Shown: positions 21,331-32,053 of the stretch, piece after piece | Layout of the letters: each line of letters starts with the position of its first letter | Numbering within the stretch: position 1 is the first letter of the stretch | Assembly (NCBI GenBank): GCA_013397795.1 | Contig: VZTJ01005904.1 | Coordinates: 686,797 to 750,796 of the forward strand | Length of the DNA stretch: 64,000 nt | Direction of reading: 5' to 3' | Source: Orthonyx spaldingii | Taxonomy: Eukaryota > Chordata > Aves > Passeriformes > Orthonychidae | Translations under genes and position numbers: made by a program | The notes under the pieces: model-generated | The model's input: only the letters and a program-made list of their open reading frames with translations | Databases searched by the model: none | What the model was told of the DNA's origin: nothing

Positions 21331-23824
21331 CTGTTTCACTGGTAAGACTGTTTCCCTACCCCCTTCTAATTCACTGTAACTCTCTGGGTGAATCATTAGC
21401 TATTTCTGACTCTTGGGGTGTCGGCATCACTGTGGTACCTTCTCTCTGAGTTCAGATTTACAGGTTCAAAATGGAGACATTGAAAGTTTTCCACAGTAAA
21501 AACCAGGGATCTCACACACGGTGTTGCAGCAGCCACAAACTCCTGTCCTGTCCCTGGGTCACTCTGGTCAGACAGTGAAGGTTGGGTTGCTCACCTTAGT
21601 GGTTCCCTAGCAGGACAGAAGTGCTATCACATCTCCCGCTTGCCTCCTGTTCTCTGGAAGGCTGAAAGACGAACATTTTCACAGTGGCTGTCACACAGCT
21701 TCACACATGTGGGTCCCACTGGCCAGACGGCTTTGTTGGAGTGGCACAAAGGGGTCACTTGCAGTGACTTCCCCAGGCTGCCTCCTGGCAAGGTCCCACC
21801 ACAAATGAATCCACCTCCAGGTTTCGGGATCCCCTTGGCCAGGTGCACCAGACACTCGCTGAACAGCTCCCTCACATGCCTCCTGCTATTGCGATGGGTA
21901 ATGTGATCACAGCCTGTATCAGAAAATGTCCAGACATGTAACAACAACAAAGACAGGCCTTTTGTGGCAGGTAGGTTGTTCGTGACTGACAAGGACAGTC
22001 TTTGTTCGCTATCTCTGAATGTGTTTTGAAATTTATCTAAAAACTGCTGTAGGAGGGTAGTTGTTACCTCTTTGTGAATAACAGAAAAACACAACAAATA
22101 ACGCTCCATCTGACCAAGCTTCTTCCTTTATTCCTTTATTATATACTTCAGATAGATCTGAAAGCACTCCCCAAATAAATTCATCTTGTATATATATTTA
22201 TATGTAACTATATATATCTCTTACTAGCTTGAAATTCCTTTTACTAATTGCTTGCTAACATAACTTCTACTTTTTCACGTTTGCTAGACAAGAACCCTGC
22301 AGATATTTTAAATTTAATTTGTCTTTCTGATTTTTATTATAAGCTTTGTTATGCCACTCTCTACTATAAAAATACCCTCTTCCAGTTCCTTTTTTGATTC
22401 TGACAGGCATTATGATAGCAGTGAAAAGATCTCCATGTGTAACGCTACCTGGTTTACATAACACATGCCATTATCTCTGCTAGCTTCTACTTTATCTCTA
22501 ATTATTAGACATCTAGTCCTCTTTCTTTTGCAGCCAAGTTCAATACCTTAGAAGTAATGAAAACGTTGTTATGATTGTACCCTCTTTTCTTTGTATGTTC
22601 TTCTTTAAAAGCCAAAAGAATGTGTGTGTGCACGTGCATGTATGCTATTTTCAGATCATTCACAGGTAGCTCATTTTCTGTTACTTTCTTCTGAACTTTT
22701 CTTTTATTGAAATAATACAAGGGAAGTTTCACAGAAAAGTGTGTAGATCTGTTTCCTGGTAAAGCCAGTTTGAATTTCTTCTACTGTTATCTCATCATTC
22801 TTTAAACAATTTTTAAATCCACCCAGTTAAACCCACTAAGCCTTCTTTCTTGGCTTCTTCTTTAATCCTTTTCAGATGCACATTATTTCTTCTCTCTATT
22901 TTCTAGGTCATCAAATTGAAGAGTTAAATTTTATTCATTTTCTGAGCTTTGGCAATTATAGCAAATATTTCTTTTGTGATCTCTCTGCTATGTCTCAGCT
23001 GTTACAACTTTCTCACTTAAATCCTTCCTCTCGAGCTTTTTATTCAAGTAACTCTCTCAACACCTATTTTAAATGCAGGTACATAATTAAACCTTGTTTG
23101 CAATAACAGTGCTTTAGGATGGAAATATCATCAAAACTTACAAACTGACTTGGTCTAGGAAAGCTAGTATTTGCTGAAGTGATTGCTAAGGTAAAAGTAA
23201 TGTGTTCTGAACATTTCTGCCTTACCAATGAAAAAATACAAAGTATTCAATTATGTAATATTCATTCAAATGACTTTTTTTTAAATTTTGTTTGATTTGA
23301 AAATCATGAAAGGGATTTTGTGCTGGAATTCGGTCTCAGTTTTTGGTCTGGCTAACTTAAATCTGTCTAGAGATGAAACTTACCTGAATATCTAAACATA
23401 CCAGGCCTATATTTCAATGCAATTCAGAATTAGTTAACAGTGTTAAGCTCTTTGCCTGCCGAGTGCTCATTGATCACATTTGTTGCTTCTAGTTGCTGAC
23501 CTGTAAAAACAGCCTCCAGTGCAATTTGAGCAACTCAAGTGGCAATGCAGCCCCCATTTGTCTGTATTTCTTTCCTCTTTTTCAAAACAAAACAACAGTC
23601 CCACCCCCAATCTGGACAAAAATCTTCCTGTCATATTCAACTTTGTATAGACTATCTGTCATGTGCTGTTAAATAAGCTCCATGTTTTGTATCACTTGCA
23701 GATCATTACAAAGGCAGGTGGAGCAGTTCATTTTACAGCAGTTAGGAGCAACCCCTATACCAAGTGGCCTAATAAGTTTTAATAAAACAAGTTTATGAAG
23801 ATCTCCATTACATGCACCAGGGAA
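21331..23824. other. Intergenic stretch; no confident gene
   Basis: 21600-22110 holds a 160-codon minus-strand open frame that I cannot assign. From 22110 the sequence is AT-rich with short TA-rich runs (22186-22215) and a short GT run near 22622. Confidence 0.4.
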
Positions 23825-24915
23825 ATCTATCACAGGAAAGAGTGCTGGGTATCTGATGAGATGACTAGTTGGTGGATAAAGGGAGAGTGGTGTATGCTGT
23901 TTATCTTACGTAAGGCTTTTGACTCTCTCTCATTACACCCTGACAAACTGATGAAGCATGGGCTATTAGGATAGATATGGTGCTGCACTGAAGTTTGGCA
24001 GAACTGCAGAGCTCAAAGGGTTGAGAATGGCTGCACAAAATGCAGCTGGGGACCACGCATCATCAGGGTGCAGCCTCAGCAAGTTTACAGATGATGTAAA
24101 ACTGGGTGGAGTCACTGGTATGTCAGATGGTTGTGCTGCTATTCAGAGGGACCTGAATAGGCTGGAGAACTGGGCCAAGAGGGATCTCAAGAAGTACAAC
24201 AAAGGGAAATGTGAAGTCCTGCACCTAGAGAGGAATAACCTCACGCACCAGTGCATGCTGGGGGCCAACTGGCTGGAAAGGAACTTGGCAGAAAACAACC
24301 TGGGGATCCCAGCTGACCTAAGTCGAACCGATGTGCCCTTGCTGCAGAGGTGGCCAACAGCCTCTTGGGCTGCATTAGGAAAAGCATTGCCAGCAGGTAG
24401 ACAAAAGTGATCCTTTTCTTCTGCGCAGCAGTGCTGGGTCCAGTCATGGGCTCCCCAGTACAACAGGGACATACTGGAGTCTAGAGAAGGGCCGCTAAGA
24501 TGACTGAGGGACTGGAGCATCTTTAGTATGAGGAAAGACTGAGAGAGCTGGGACTGTTCAGCCTGGAGAAGAGAACTCTGGTGAGAACTTATCTGTGTGT
24601 ATAAATACCTGAAGGAAAGGTGCAAAGAAAATGGAGACAGATTTCTTAATGGTGCCCAGTGAAAGAATAAGAGAAAGAAGGCACAAATTGAAGTACAGGA
24701 AACTCCATTTAAACATAAAACCAAATTTCTGTGATGCGGGTGATCAAAAACTAAAACAGGTTGTTCATAGAGCTTGTATGGTCTTCATCTTTGGCAGTAT
24801 TAAAAATCTAATTGAAAAAATCCCCAAACAACCTGCTCTAGTTAACTGCTTTGAGCAAGGGTGGTGGACTAGATGATCTCCAGAGGTATTTTCAAACCTT
24901 AAATAGTCTGTGATA
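23825..24915 (+). mobile_element. CR1 LINE, about 1.1 kb, sense
   Basis: The longest young-looking CR1 here. The frame at 24021-24410 keeps the reverse-transcriptase stretch GCAAIQRDLNRLENWAKRDL and the KGKCEVLHL motif, and 23930-23965 has the 'acaaactgatgaagcatggg' landmark. It ends with AGATGATCTCCAGAGGTATT and 'AGTCTGTGAT', a slightly decayed CR1 3' end. Frame breaks and 5' truncation make it inactive. Confidence 0.9.
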
Positions 24916-26053
24916 GACGTAAATTTTTAAAAATTTCCTAAAATCTTATTCAGATTTCGCTGAAATTTTAGATTTTGGAAACTGCCATGATCAATCTCTA
25001 GCTTGCATTGCTTAGTGTGGTTTGGCTACTGCATCCTGCAAACTCTGCCCCTTACCCTCTCTCTGACCAGCAATTGATTTCCTCCATGCTCAGTTCTCAA
25101 CCCTCCAACCAAAAGCTGAGATTTCCCAGTGAAGTTGCACTAGCTTCCCAAGTGAAATAGCCTTCAGCTGGAATGTTTGTGCTGACACACAGCATGCAAA
25201 GACTTCTTGTACCAACTAACTAAGCATTGTGAGCAATCTACCAGCTGCACACCCACTATGCAATTGTCCCTACATCAATGACTGCTTTCATTGATTTCCT
25301 GATATTTCTGCTGCCTCTGTCAGTGACTAGAAATTCCTGGCATGTTAGTGAAATGCCTGCTTTTCCTCTACTCTGCCTTTTGACACAGCTAGACGAACAG
25401 AACTCCACATGGCGTTGGTGGTGCTTCTCAGTTTAAGATCCAAATTTCTTCAGGCCAGGCAGGAAGAAATATTGGAGAAACAGCCTTTTTTGAAGAATAA
25501 ATAGATTTGGAAGAAAAATGTGAAGGTCATGAAGGTTGCAATCCAATGTAGAGCCTAAAAGCCGAGTTAAGAACCAGTGAAGGGTGAAAAAAAAAGGGCA
25601 TTTTTTTTTCTCAGAAGACACAAGCTTCGGTTTAGTGGTCCAAGGTGTTTCTTTTATGAGCATTTTGCTGTGCACAACTTACGATGGCTATGCATTCATT
25701 ATGGAGCATACTGAGCTCGGACACTGCACTTAAAATTCACAGAAGCCTGTGGTAAAGAAGACCAAGATCTGACTAAATTGGAAGAGATTTTTGGGCACAG
25801 AGATGTGGATAAAGTCAAAATTGTTGAGATACAGAACCCACTAGGGAGCTCACTGAACACACATAGCTAATTGAGTAAGGGGATTCACTGAATACTGCTG
25901 GTGCATTAACATAGTGATCTTATTTGTTTTCTCAAGGTGTCTACATCAGCATTCCTTGCCTTTCCTCCAAACAGATTCTCCCGTCAAATTGTATCTGGTA
26001 GGAGGGAATATTAAGAGTACTGAAATGTTAGTTTTCAGCTAAAGTTCAGAAAG
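24916..26053. other. Intergenic stretch; nothing recognised
   Basis: No exon, repeat family or RNA gene is recognised. A short A/T homopolymer pair lies near 25588-25610. Confidence 0.5.
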
Positions 26054-26462
26054 TCATAGGATCATAGAATGGTTTAGGTTGGAAGGGACCTTAAAGACTA
26101 TCTTGTTCCAGCCCCCTGCCATGGGCATGGACACCTTTCACTAGACTACGCTGCTCCAAGCCTCACCCAATCTGGCCTCAAACACTTCCAGGGATGGGGC
26201 ATACACAACTTCTCTGAGCAACCTGTTTCAGTGTCTCACCACCCTCAGAGTAAAGAATTTCTTCCTTATATCTAATCTAAACCTGTCCTCTTCCAGTTTA
26301 AAGCCATTCCCCCTTGTCCTGTCACTACATGCCCTCATAAAAAGTCCCTCTCCAGATCTCTTGTAGCCCTGTTTAGATACTGGAAACTGCTATAAGGTCC
26401 CCCCAGAGCCTTCTGTTCTACTGGCTGAACAACCCCTACTCTCTCAGTCTGTTTTCATGTAC
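26054..26462 (-). mobile_element. CR1 LINE, 5'-truncated, antisense
   Basis: It starts with the nearly perfect complement of a CR1 3' end (ATCATAGAATGGTTTAGGTT, then GGAAGGGACCTTAAAGACTA) and continues through CCCCCTGCCATGGGCATGGA to CAACCCCTACTCTCTCAGTC. It is among the least diverged CR1 copies in the window. Confidence 0.95.
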
Positions 26463-28814
26463 ACAGAGGCTGACCACAGGTGCTGCATGTCCATAACATG
26501 TCAGACTCATTGTTTGGAATTTGCCTTGCACGTGTGGTTATGCACAAGTCCAGCAGGTTTCATGCATATGTTTTCATACATATGGTCTCTAAGGTCTATG
26601 TGTTTTCCATCCATCTGTATATTCTACATGTATGATATCTATCTGAGGAATCCACTTGTCTCTAATATCTGGAAGTGTCATGGAAAAATACAAAGCACTG
26701 CCACTGCCTCTGTGTTGAATTCAGGAAACAGGATGAAACTCCACTCAAACAGAGGGACCCTATGAGACCCTTCATATGTTTTGCAGGAGACTGCTAAATT
26801 AAAGTTCTGTGGGTTGGTGTTATTTTTTTCCAGTTACAGCATTTTTGTTTTCACAAACATCTTTCTAACCAGATCTGCCTTGTCTTTGCTGCCAGGGTTG
26901 GCTTTGTAGCTCAGTTAATGACAACAGTATAGATGGGAAGGTATGCTGGTTTAGGACAGGAGGAAAGCATGGGCTTTCTCATAAACAGCATTCATATATA
27001 ATACTGTCTAGAGAGATAACCACAGAGAAGCACTGTTTTTGTTTTATGTACTCAAAACAAGATGGGACTGAATTGGACATAAACCTTATTTACTGTTCCA
27101 CCACAATCAGCAAAGCACATTGTATTAGGTTCATCTCTGATTTCCAGTACATTACCCAGCATGAAAAGACTGTGCAGCAGGAAATACTTAATTTTGTGTA
27201 TATTACTGGAGTCTGAGCACCTCAAATAATGCCAAAATGCCCAGATTGGCATAGCTTTCCAGAATGCTGGCACCACCTATTTCCCCACTGTCTTCTCTTT
27301 AAGCAGCTCTTAACTCAGAGTGAATATGCTGTAAGGATAACACAAACTTGACATCCAACCCTGAAATTTTCCCTCATCCAGTGTTTACAGTATGTCTCGA
27401 AACTACAATTTGTTCTTGTAGTTTAGCAAATACTTACTGCAAATAGTTAGCTACCATTCATTGTCTCTATGTCCCACTTGTCCACAGTACCAAATATTTT
27501 AGGCTTCTCTTTGGATATGAAAGAATCCTTTCATCTGCCCTAAATGAACAAGAGAGCTCTGCTGCTGGATATAGTCTGGCTTTCTGGCAGTGAGAAATCT
27601 GCAGTATGGAGAAACAACACAAATAAAAATAGGTTATTGTACAAGATAGAAAAACATTTTTAAATGTGACCCAATATTTACACAGATTTTAGGATGGGAC
27701 ATTGTACCTCACAGTATACAGTGCAGCTCCACAACATGCTGCAAAGAATTACCAGAAAGCAATCTACCAAATGTGGCACAAGGTGCTATGGATTAGCCTC
27801 CCATAGCGCCAGATTTCTTTTGCTGATAAAAGCCTGATGATCTGAGGACATACTGCATCTTTAAAAAACAGCCAAATGTGAACACATCCTGCCAAGACAG
27901 CTATGTCAGTAGCACATGCCAGCAGAACTTCTGCCAGTAGAACTTTCTATTTCAAACAAGGCCAGCAGCAGCAGCAGTGGTGTGCACAGCCTTGGGGTGC
28001 CTCATGAGCACAAGTGTAGGGTTAGACGCAGGTGAGACAGGTACGAGCTTCAGTTTGGCTGCTCTGGGACTTTTCTTTAAAAATTTTGACAAAAGGTCGT
28101 GAACTTCAGTGACAATCCCTTTGCAAATAAATACTAGCAGGAACAAAAGAAATATCACTGATAATTATGGAAAGTTTTTCATTGATTTTGCTGACACTGA
28201 ACTCTCCAACTGGAAAAAAAAGATAAAAAGTAGAGAAGGGCTAAGAAGGTCATGAATCTAGGCCCAGTGTTTCCTGAAAGAAGAATGATATGGCTGCTGA
28301 AAATGGAAACATGAGGAAATTCGAAATTTCAGACCCACAGAGAAAAGAAATTCATGGAGAACATCATCTCAAGCCTGGAAATCCTCTTCTCCAGGGAAGT
28401 TGACTTGCAGGAATAGTATGAAAGTGATAAGAAATTAAATATAAGGCTGGCTAAATGGTAAAATTGACTGCTAAGGCAAAAATAACTTTAAAACAATTAT
28501 TTTAACTACTAGAGTCAAATGCTTGGAAACAATCAAGGGGACCACTACATTGTGAGTACAATTCTTATACCCCAAACTTGTATAGCTGTAAAGAGGTATG
28601 TACATAGATTTATGAAAATCCTTATTCTATTATTATAAGTAGATGTTATTAAATTTTTGGTAATTCCAGATATGAAATAGCTTCAGATTTTTGAAGATAA
28701 CAGTTTGGAAAGTTTAAATCCACTAGGATCTAAAAATTAAGTTTCATTGAGCTGAATTGTATTTCCTGCAAATGTGATATTGAAGAATTCAGTTCCTACT
28801 GTTGTGATAACTGA
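26463..28814. other. Intergenic stretch; nothing recognised
   Basis: AT-rich DNA with a short CAG/CTG run near 27963. Small open frames, including one with a hydrophobic start at 27952-28158 on the minus strand, lack supporting context. Confidence 0.5.
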
Positions 28815-29600
28815 CTTTGAGTGGTATTTTACCAAGAGTTCCTCAAGGATACATCTTCAGTCATATTTTTATTCATTACCTTAAAATAGGAAGACTAAGT
28901 TTGTTAATAAAATTTGCTGATGACACAGAAGTGGGAGACACCATTAATAAGGAAAGGGATGGCAATATGATACAGGAAGACCTGAATAACCTTGAGAACT
29001 AGAGTAATAAAAATGGAGTGAAACTTAATAGTGCAAATTGCAAGCTTGTGCCCTTCTGTACTAATACAAATTTCTGTCATAAGCTGCAAGGTCATCAGTT
29101 CAGAAACAGAAATATGCAAGTTGTCCCTGGAAGTGCAAGTTAACCACTGGATTCAAATGTTAAGGGGATGTGGGAAAGGCAGATTTGATTTTGCGTCTAC
29201 TGGGTGAGATATTTCCAGTAGACATTGCGAGTGCATGTCAGGAGGAAGCAGTGCTGGGAGCTCTCCTGTAGCTCAGTGCCATCCAGAGCACCCACATTCA
29301 GGAGAGACTGAGACTGGGATGAGTGTAGAGAAGGGTGGTGAGACTGATCCAGGGACAAGCCTATCATGCCATAAGGCTACAGTGGCACTGTTTGTTTATT
29401 CTGCCAAGGGGAAGGGTGAGAGACTCTGTTCATATCGTCTTTTTAAAGAAGATAAAAAGCATACTTTATTTATGTTCAGGAACAAATGAGCGTTATCTGA
29501 CCTGGAAAAATCAGAATGCAAATTTTTTAAAAGTTTAAAACTAGTGGAGGGGTAAGACTCTGAAACCAGGAAGACTGGAGGAGTCAAAAACCAAACTATG
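28815..29600 (+). mobile_element. Old, diverged CR1 LINE, sense
   Basis: The plus-strand frame at 28817-29002 contains VPQG followed after about 33 residues by KFADDTEVGD, the catalytic YADD/FADD signature of CR1-type reverse transcriptase, and then QEDLNNLEN. Downstream, 29310-29500 follows the later CR1 landmarks loosely. Divergence is clearly greater than in the copy at 23825-24915. Confidence 0.75.
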
Positions 29601-30128
29601 TTAAGAGCTGTATTAAAGTTATATTAAAAGAATGAGGTGGGGTAGTTGCTGGAAATAGCTGGAGCTGAGACCCAGTTGTTTCATTCAGTATTACTCTGAA
29701 AAAATTTGAAGTGATTTAGTAGCCATTCATAAAAATACCCCACAAAAGCAAACAGCCTTCATTTCTAAATGACCCCTGCATTAGCACGAATTAGATAATT
29801 TTTTGACTGGTCAGCCAATTCTTTGTTCTTCTTGATAATATGAATAACAGTACCACTACCAAGGACAAGATGAATACCAGTGGAATTTTGTATTTCTAGC
29901 TACAGAACTAAAAAACTAAATATTATTTCTCCATTAGATAACACTGAAGTTCTTAGAGCATTACTTTTCCCAGTAGATTGTTTGCTGTAAGGCCAGTTGC
30001 CTGCCATCGTTAAAGAGAAAAGCTCAGGGAAAAGGCAGCATAGCACTACAAGCCTTGAAAAGAAAACAACTGTTTTTGTGTGTGTGTATCTGTGGGTTTT
30101 CTCTGTTATGGTTTGTTGTGCAACAGCA
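29601..30128. other. Intergenic stretch; nothing recognised
   Basis: AT-rich DNA; a short GT run lies at about 30079-30087. Confidence 0.5.
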
Positions 30129-30263
30129 ATAATCTCTATTGCTTTGTAGTATACTCAGAATAAATGGCTTTTAGATTGATTACATGCCTCAACTTTGCTT
30201 TGGCTATTAATCAATCTCAGCAGCTGTTTATTGCTTTGTACATTACAAAGCAATAAAGATTAT
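30129..30263. repeat. Inverted-repeat cluster, MITE-like
   Basis: The outer arms ATAATCTCTATTGCTTTGTA (30129-30148) and the complement of 30244-30263 match at 19 of 20 bases. Inside, TTTATTGCTTTGTA (30227-30240) faces its exact 14-base complement (30244-30257) across a three-base loop, and AGATTGATTA (30173-30182) faces its exact complement (30208-30217). The 135-base unit could be a miniature transposon with terminal inverted repeats. No target duplication is evident, and I see no second copy in the window. Confidence 0.55.
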
Positions 30264-31530
30264 CCCTTGAAGAGCTGTTAATGCCTCGTGGAAAAGTTTG
30301 GAAACCATTATTTTTAGAAATAATACTGCTGATATATAATTTTCTGGCTACCATCTTTGTTGCTTCTTTGGGTTCCTTTCTGATTGCATCACATTTCTTT
30401 CCTAAATTGCTAATCACAGTGCTTCATTGCTGACAGTGCTTTGTGTGATGGTCCAGATTTGTCCAAAAGGGCAATTCATTTTGCATACAAGGGTACCATC
30501 CCCAGAACACGGTAGTATCAATATTGTTCCTGTTCTTCCTCAAAGGTTGGGGGGTTTTCCATCAACTAATAGTTTTAACACTTGACTCACTGAAAAAATG
30601 AACAATGAAAAATCTTACAATATAATTATGAATGTACAGCTGGCTGTATGGACACTTCTGTTCCATGATAAATAAACTAAGGAAAAAGGCATTCTTCGTT
30701 ATTTTGGAACACAAGCTTTCCTGTGGGGATTGATACTATCCTACGTACAAAAATATATTTTTACCTGTGGAATTACATTGGAAGAAAAACCACTTTAATT
30801 TCTGGCAGCAGTTGCAGCTCAAATATTCATGGATACTTGAGTGATATTTGCATGCCCTTGTGACTGTTGCAAATGTACTCTTCTAATACTTGTGCTAAAC
30901 CCACCTCAATTTGCAACCTTGTTGACCTGTTCAGCACCACCTCTGAAGAAAGGCTGGGCTGCTCTGTATTTTTGCAGCTGCTGTTTTTCATCACTTCTTG
31001 TATACTACAACTTGCCTCTGAGCACAGAAAGGGAAGACTGGATGAAAAACATAATTTTTGCTTCTGTCCTTGTTCCTATGCCCAGGAAATCACAATTTGT
31101 CCCATCCTTTCCGTCTTAGTGCACAGGACATTAATTGTCAATGTTAAACCAGGCTTAAATGTTAAGTCAATATTAAATCTAAAGCTTAGGTTTTGGAAGC
31201 TTTTCTGTATTCTCCTGTCAGTGTAGTTTTCAGTCACAGTGTAAAGAAAACCATTCTACTGGTGAGAAGCTGTTAAATTCAGTCTACTTTCTCTACTTAA
31301 AGTATCAACAAAACCTCAAAACGTGAGCAAAGTTTTATAATCATTACCCTCTCCTTCAAAATTTGACTGTTCTCTGCTCATTTTTATCAGAAATACTAAG
31401 ACCACTAATCAGCCATTGTTTGATGCTGAACTTGGTTCCAATCTCATTGTCATTAATAATAAAAGTGCAGGAAATGCCTGGAAATAAATAGAAATATTAT
31501 CTCACATAGTAGTAGTGTAACCTAGAACAT
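30264..31530. other. Intergenic stretch; nothing recognised
   Basis: AT-rich. Overlapping plus-strand frames of 92 and 119 codons near 30841-31226 have no recognisable family. Confidence 0.5.
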
Positions 31531-32053
31531 TGGCCTGGTTTCAGATGGGAGAGAGTTGGTTTTCTTCCTAGTAACTGGCACAGTGCAGTGGTTTGGATTT
31601 AGGATGAGAATAATGTTGATAACACAGGGATGTTTTAGTTGTTGCTACACAAAGTCAAGGAACGCCTTTTCTGCTTCTCACACCACCTACCAGCAAGCAG
31701 GCCAAGAGCACGAAAGGTTGGGAGGAGATAAAACTGCACAAGGTGACCTAAACTGGCAAAGGGGACATTCTATACCACATAGTGTCATGCTCAGTGTATA
31801 AACCAGGGGGACAGGTGATCAGGGGCTGCTACTCAGGAACAGACCAGGCATGAGTCAGCAGGTAGTGAACAATTGCATTGTGCATCACTTGTTTTACATA
31901 TTCTAATTTTTTTTCTTTTTCTGTCGTATGAAACTGTCTTTATTTCAGCCCATGAATTTTACTTTTCTTACGCAATTCCCATCCCAGTGGGGTGGGGAAG
32001 AGCAAGTGAGCGACTGTGCCATGCTTAGCTGCTTGCCAGGTTAAACCACAACA
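31531..32053 (+). mobile_element. Solo LTR of an avian endogenous retrovirus-like element
   Basis: 523 bases run from TGGCCTGGTTTCAG to TTAAACCACAACA. Landmarks typical of this avian LTR follow in order: GAATAATGTTGATAACACAG, ACTGGCAAAGGGGACATTC, TCATGCTCAGTGTATAAACC (TATA box at 31797-31802), TTGTGCATCACTTGTTTTAC and AACTGTCTTTATTTCAGCCC. The flanks AACAT (before) and AATAT (after) may be a decayed five-base target duplication. No internal retroviral sequence is present. The element carries its own TATA box and could act as a promoter. Confidence 0.9.

Noticed and set aside
24143..24724. 193-codon minus-strand frame
   Set aside because: It is the reverse strand of the sense CR1 at 23825-24915.
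27952..28158. 68-codon minus-strand frame with signal-peptide-like start
   Set aside because: Short, no cysteine pattern or conserved motif, no promoter or splice context, and partly made by a CAG run.
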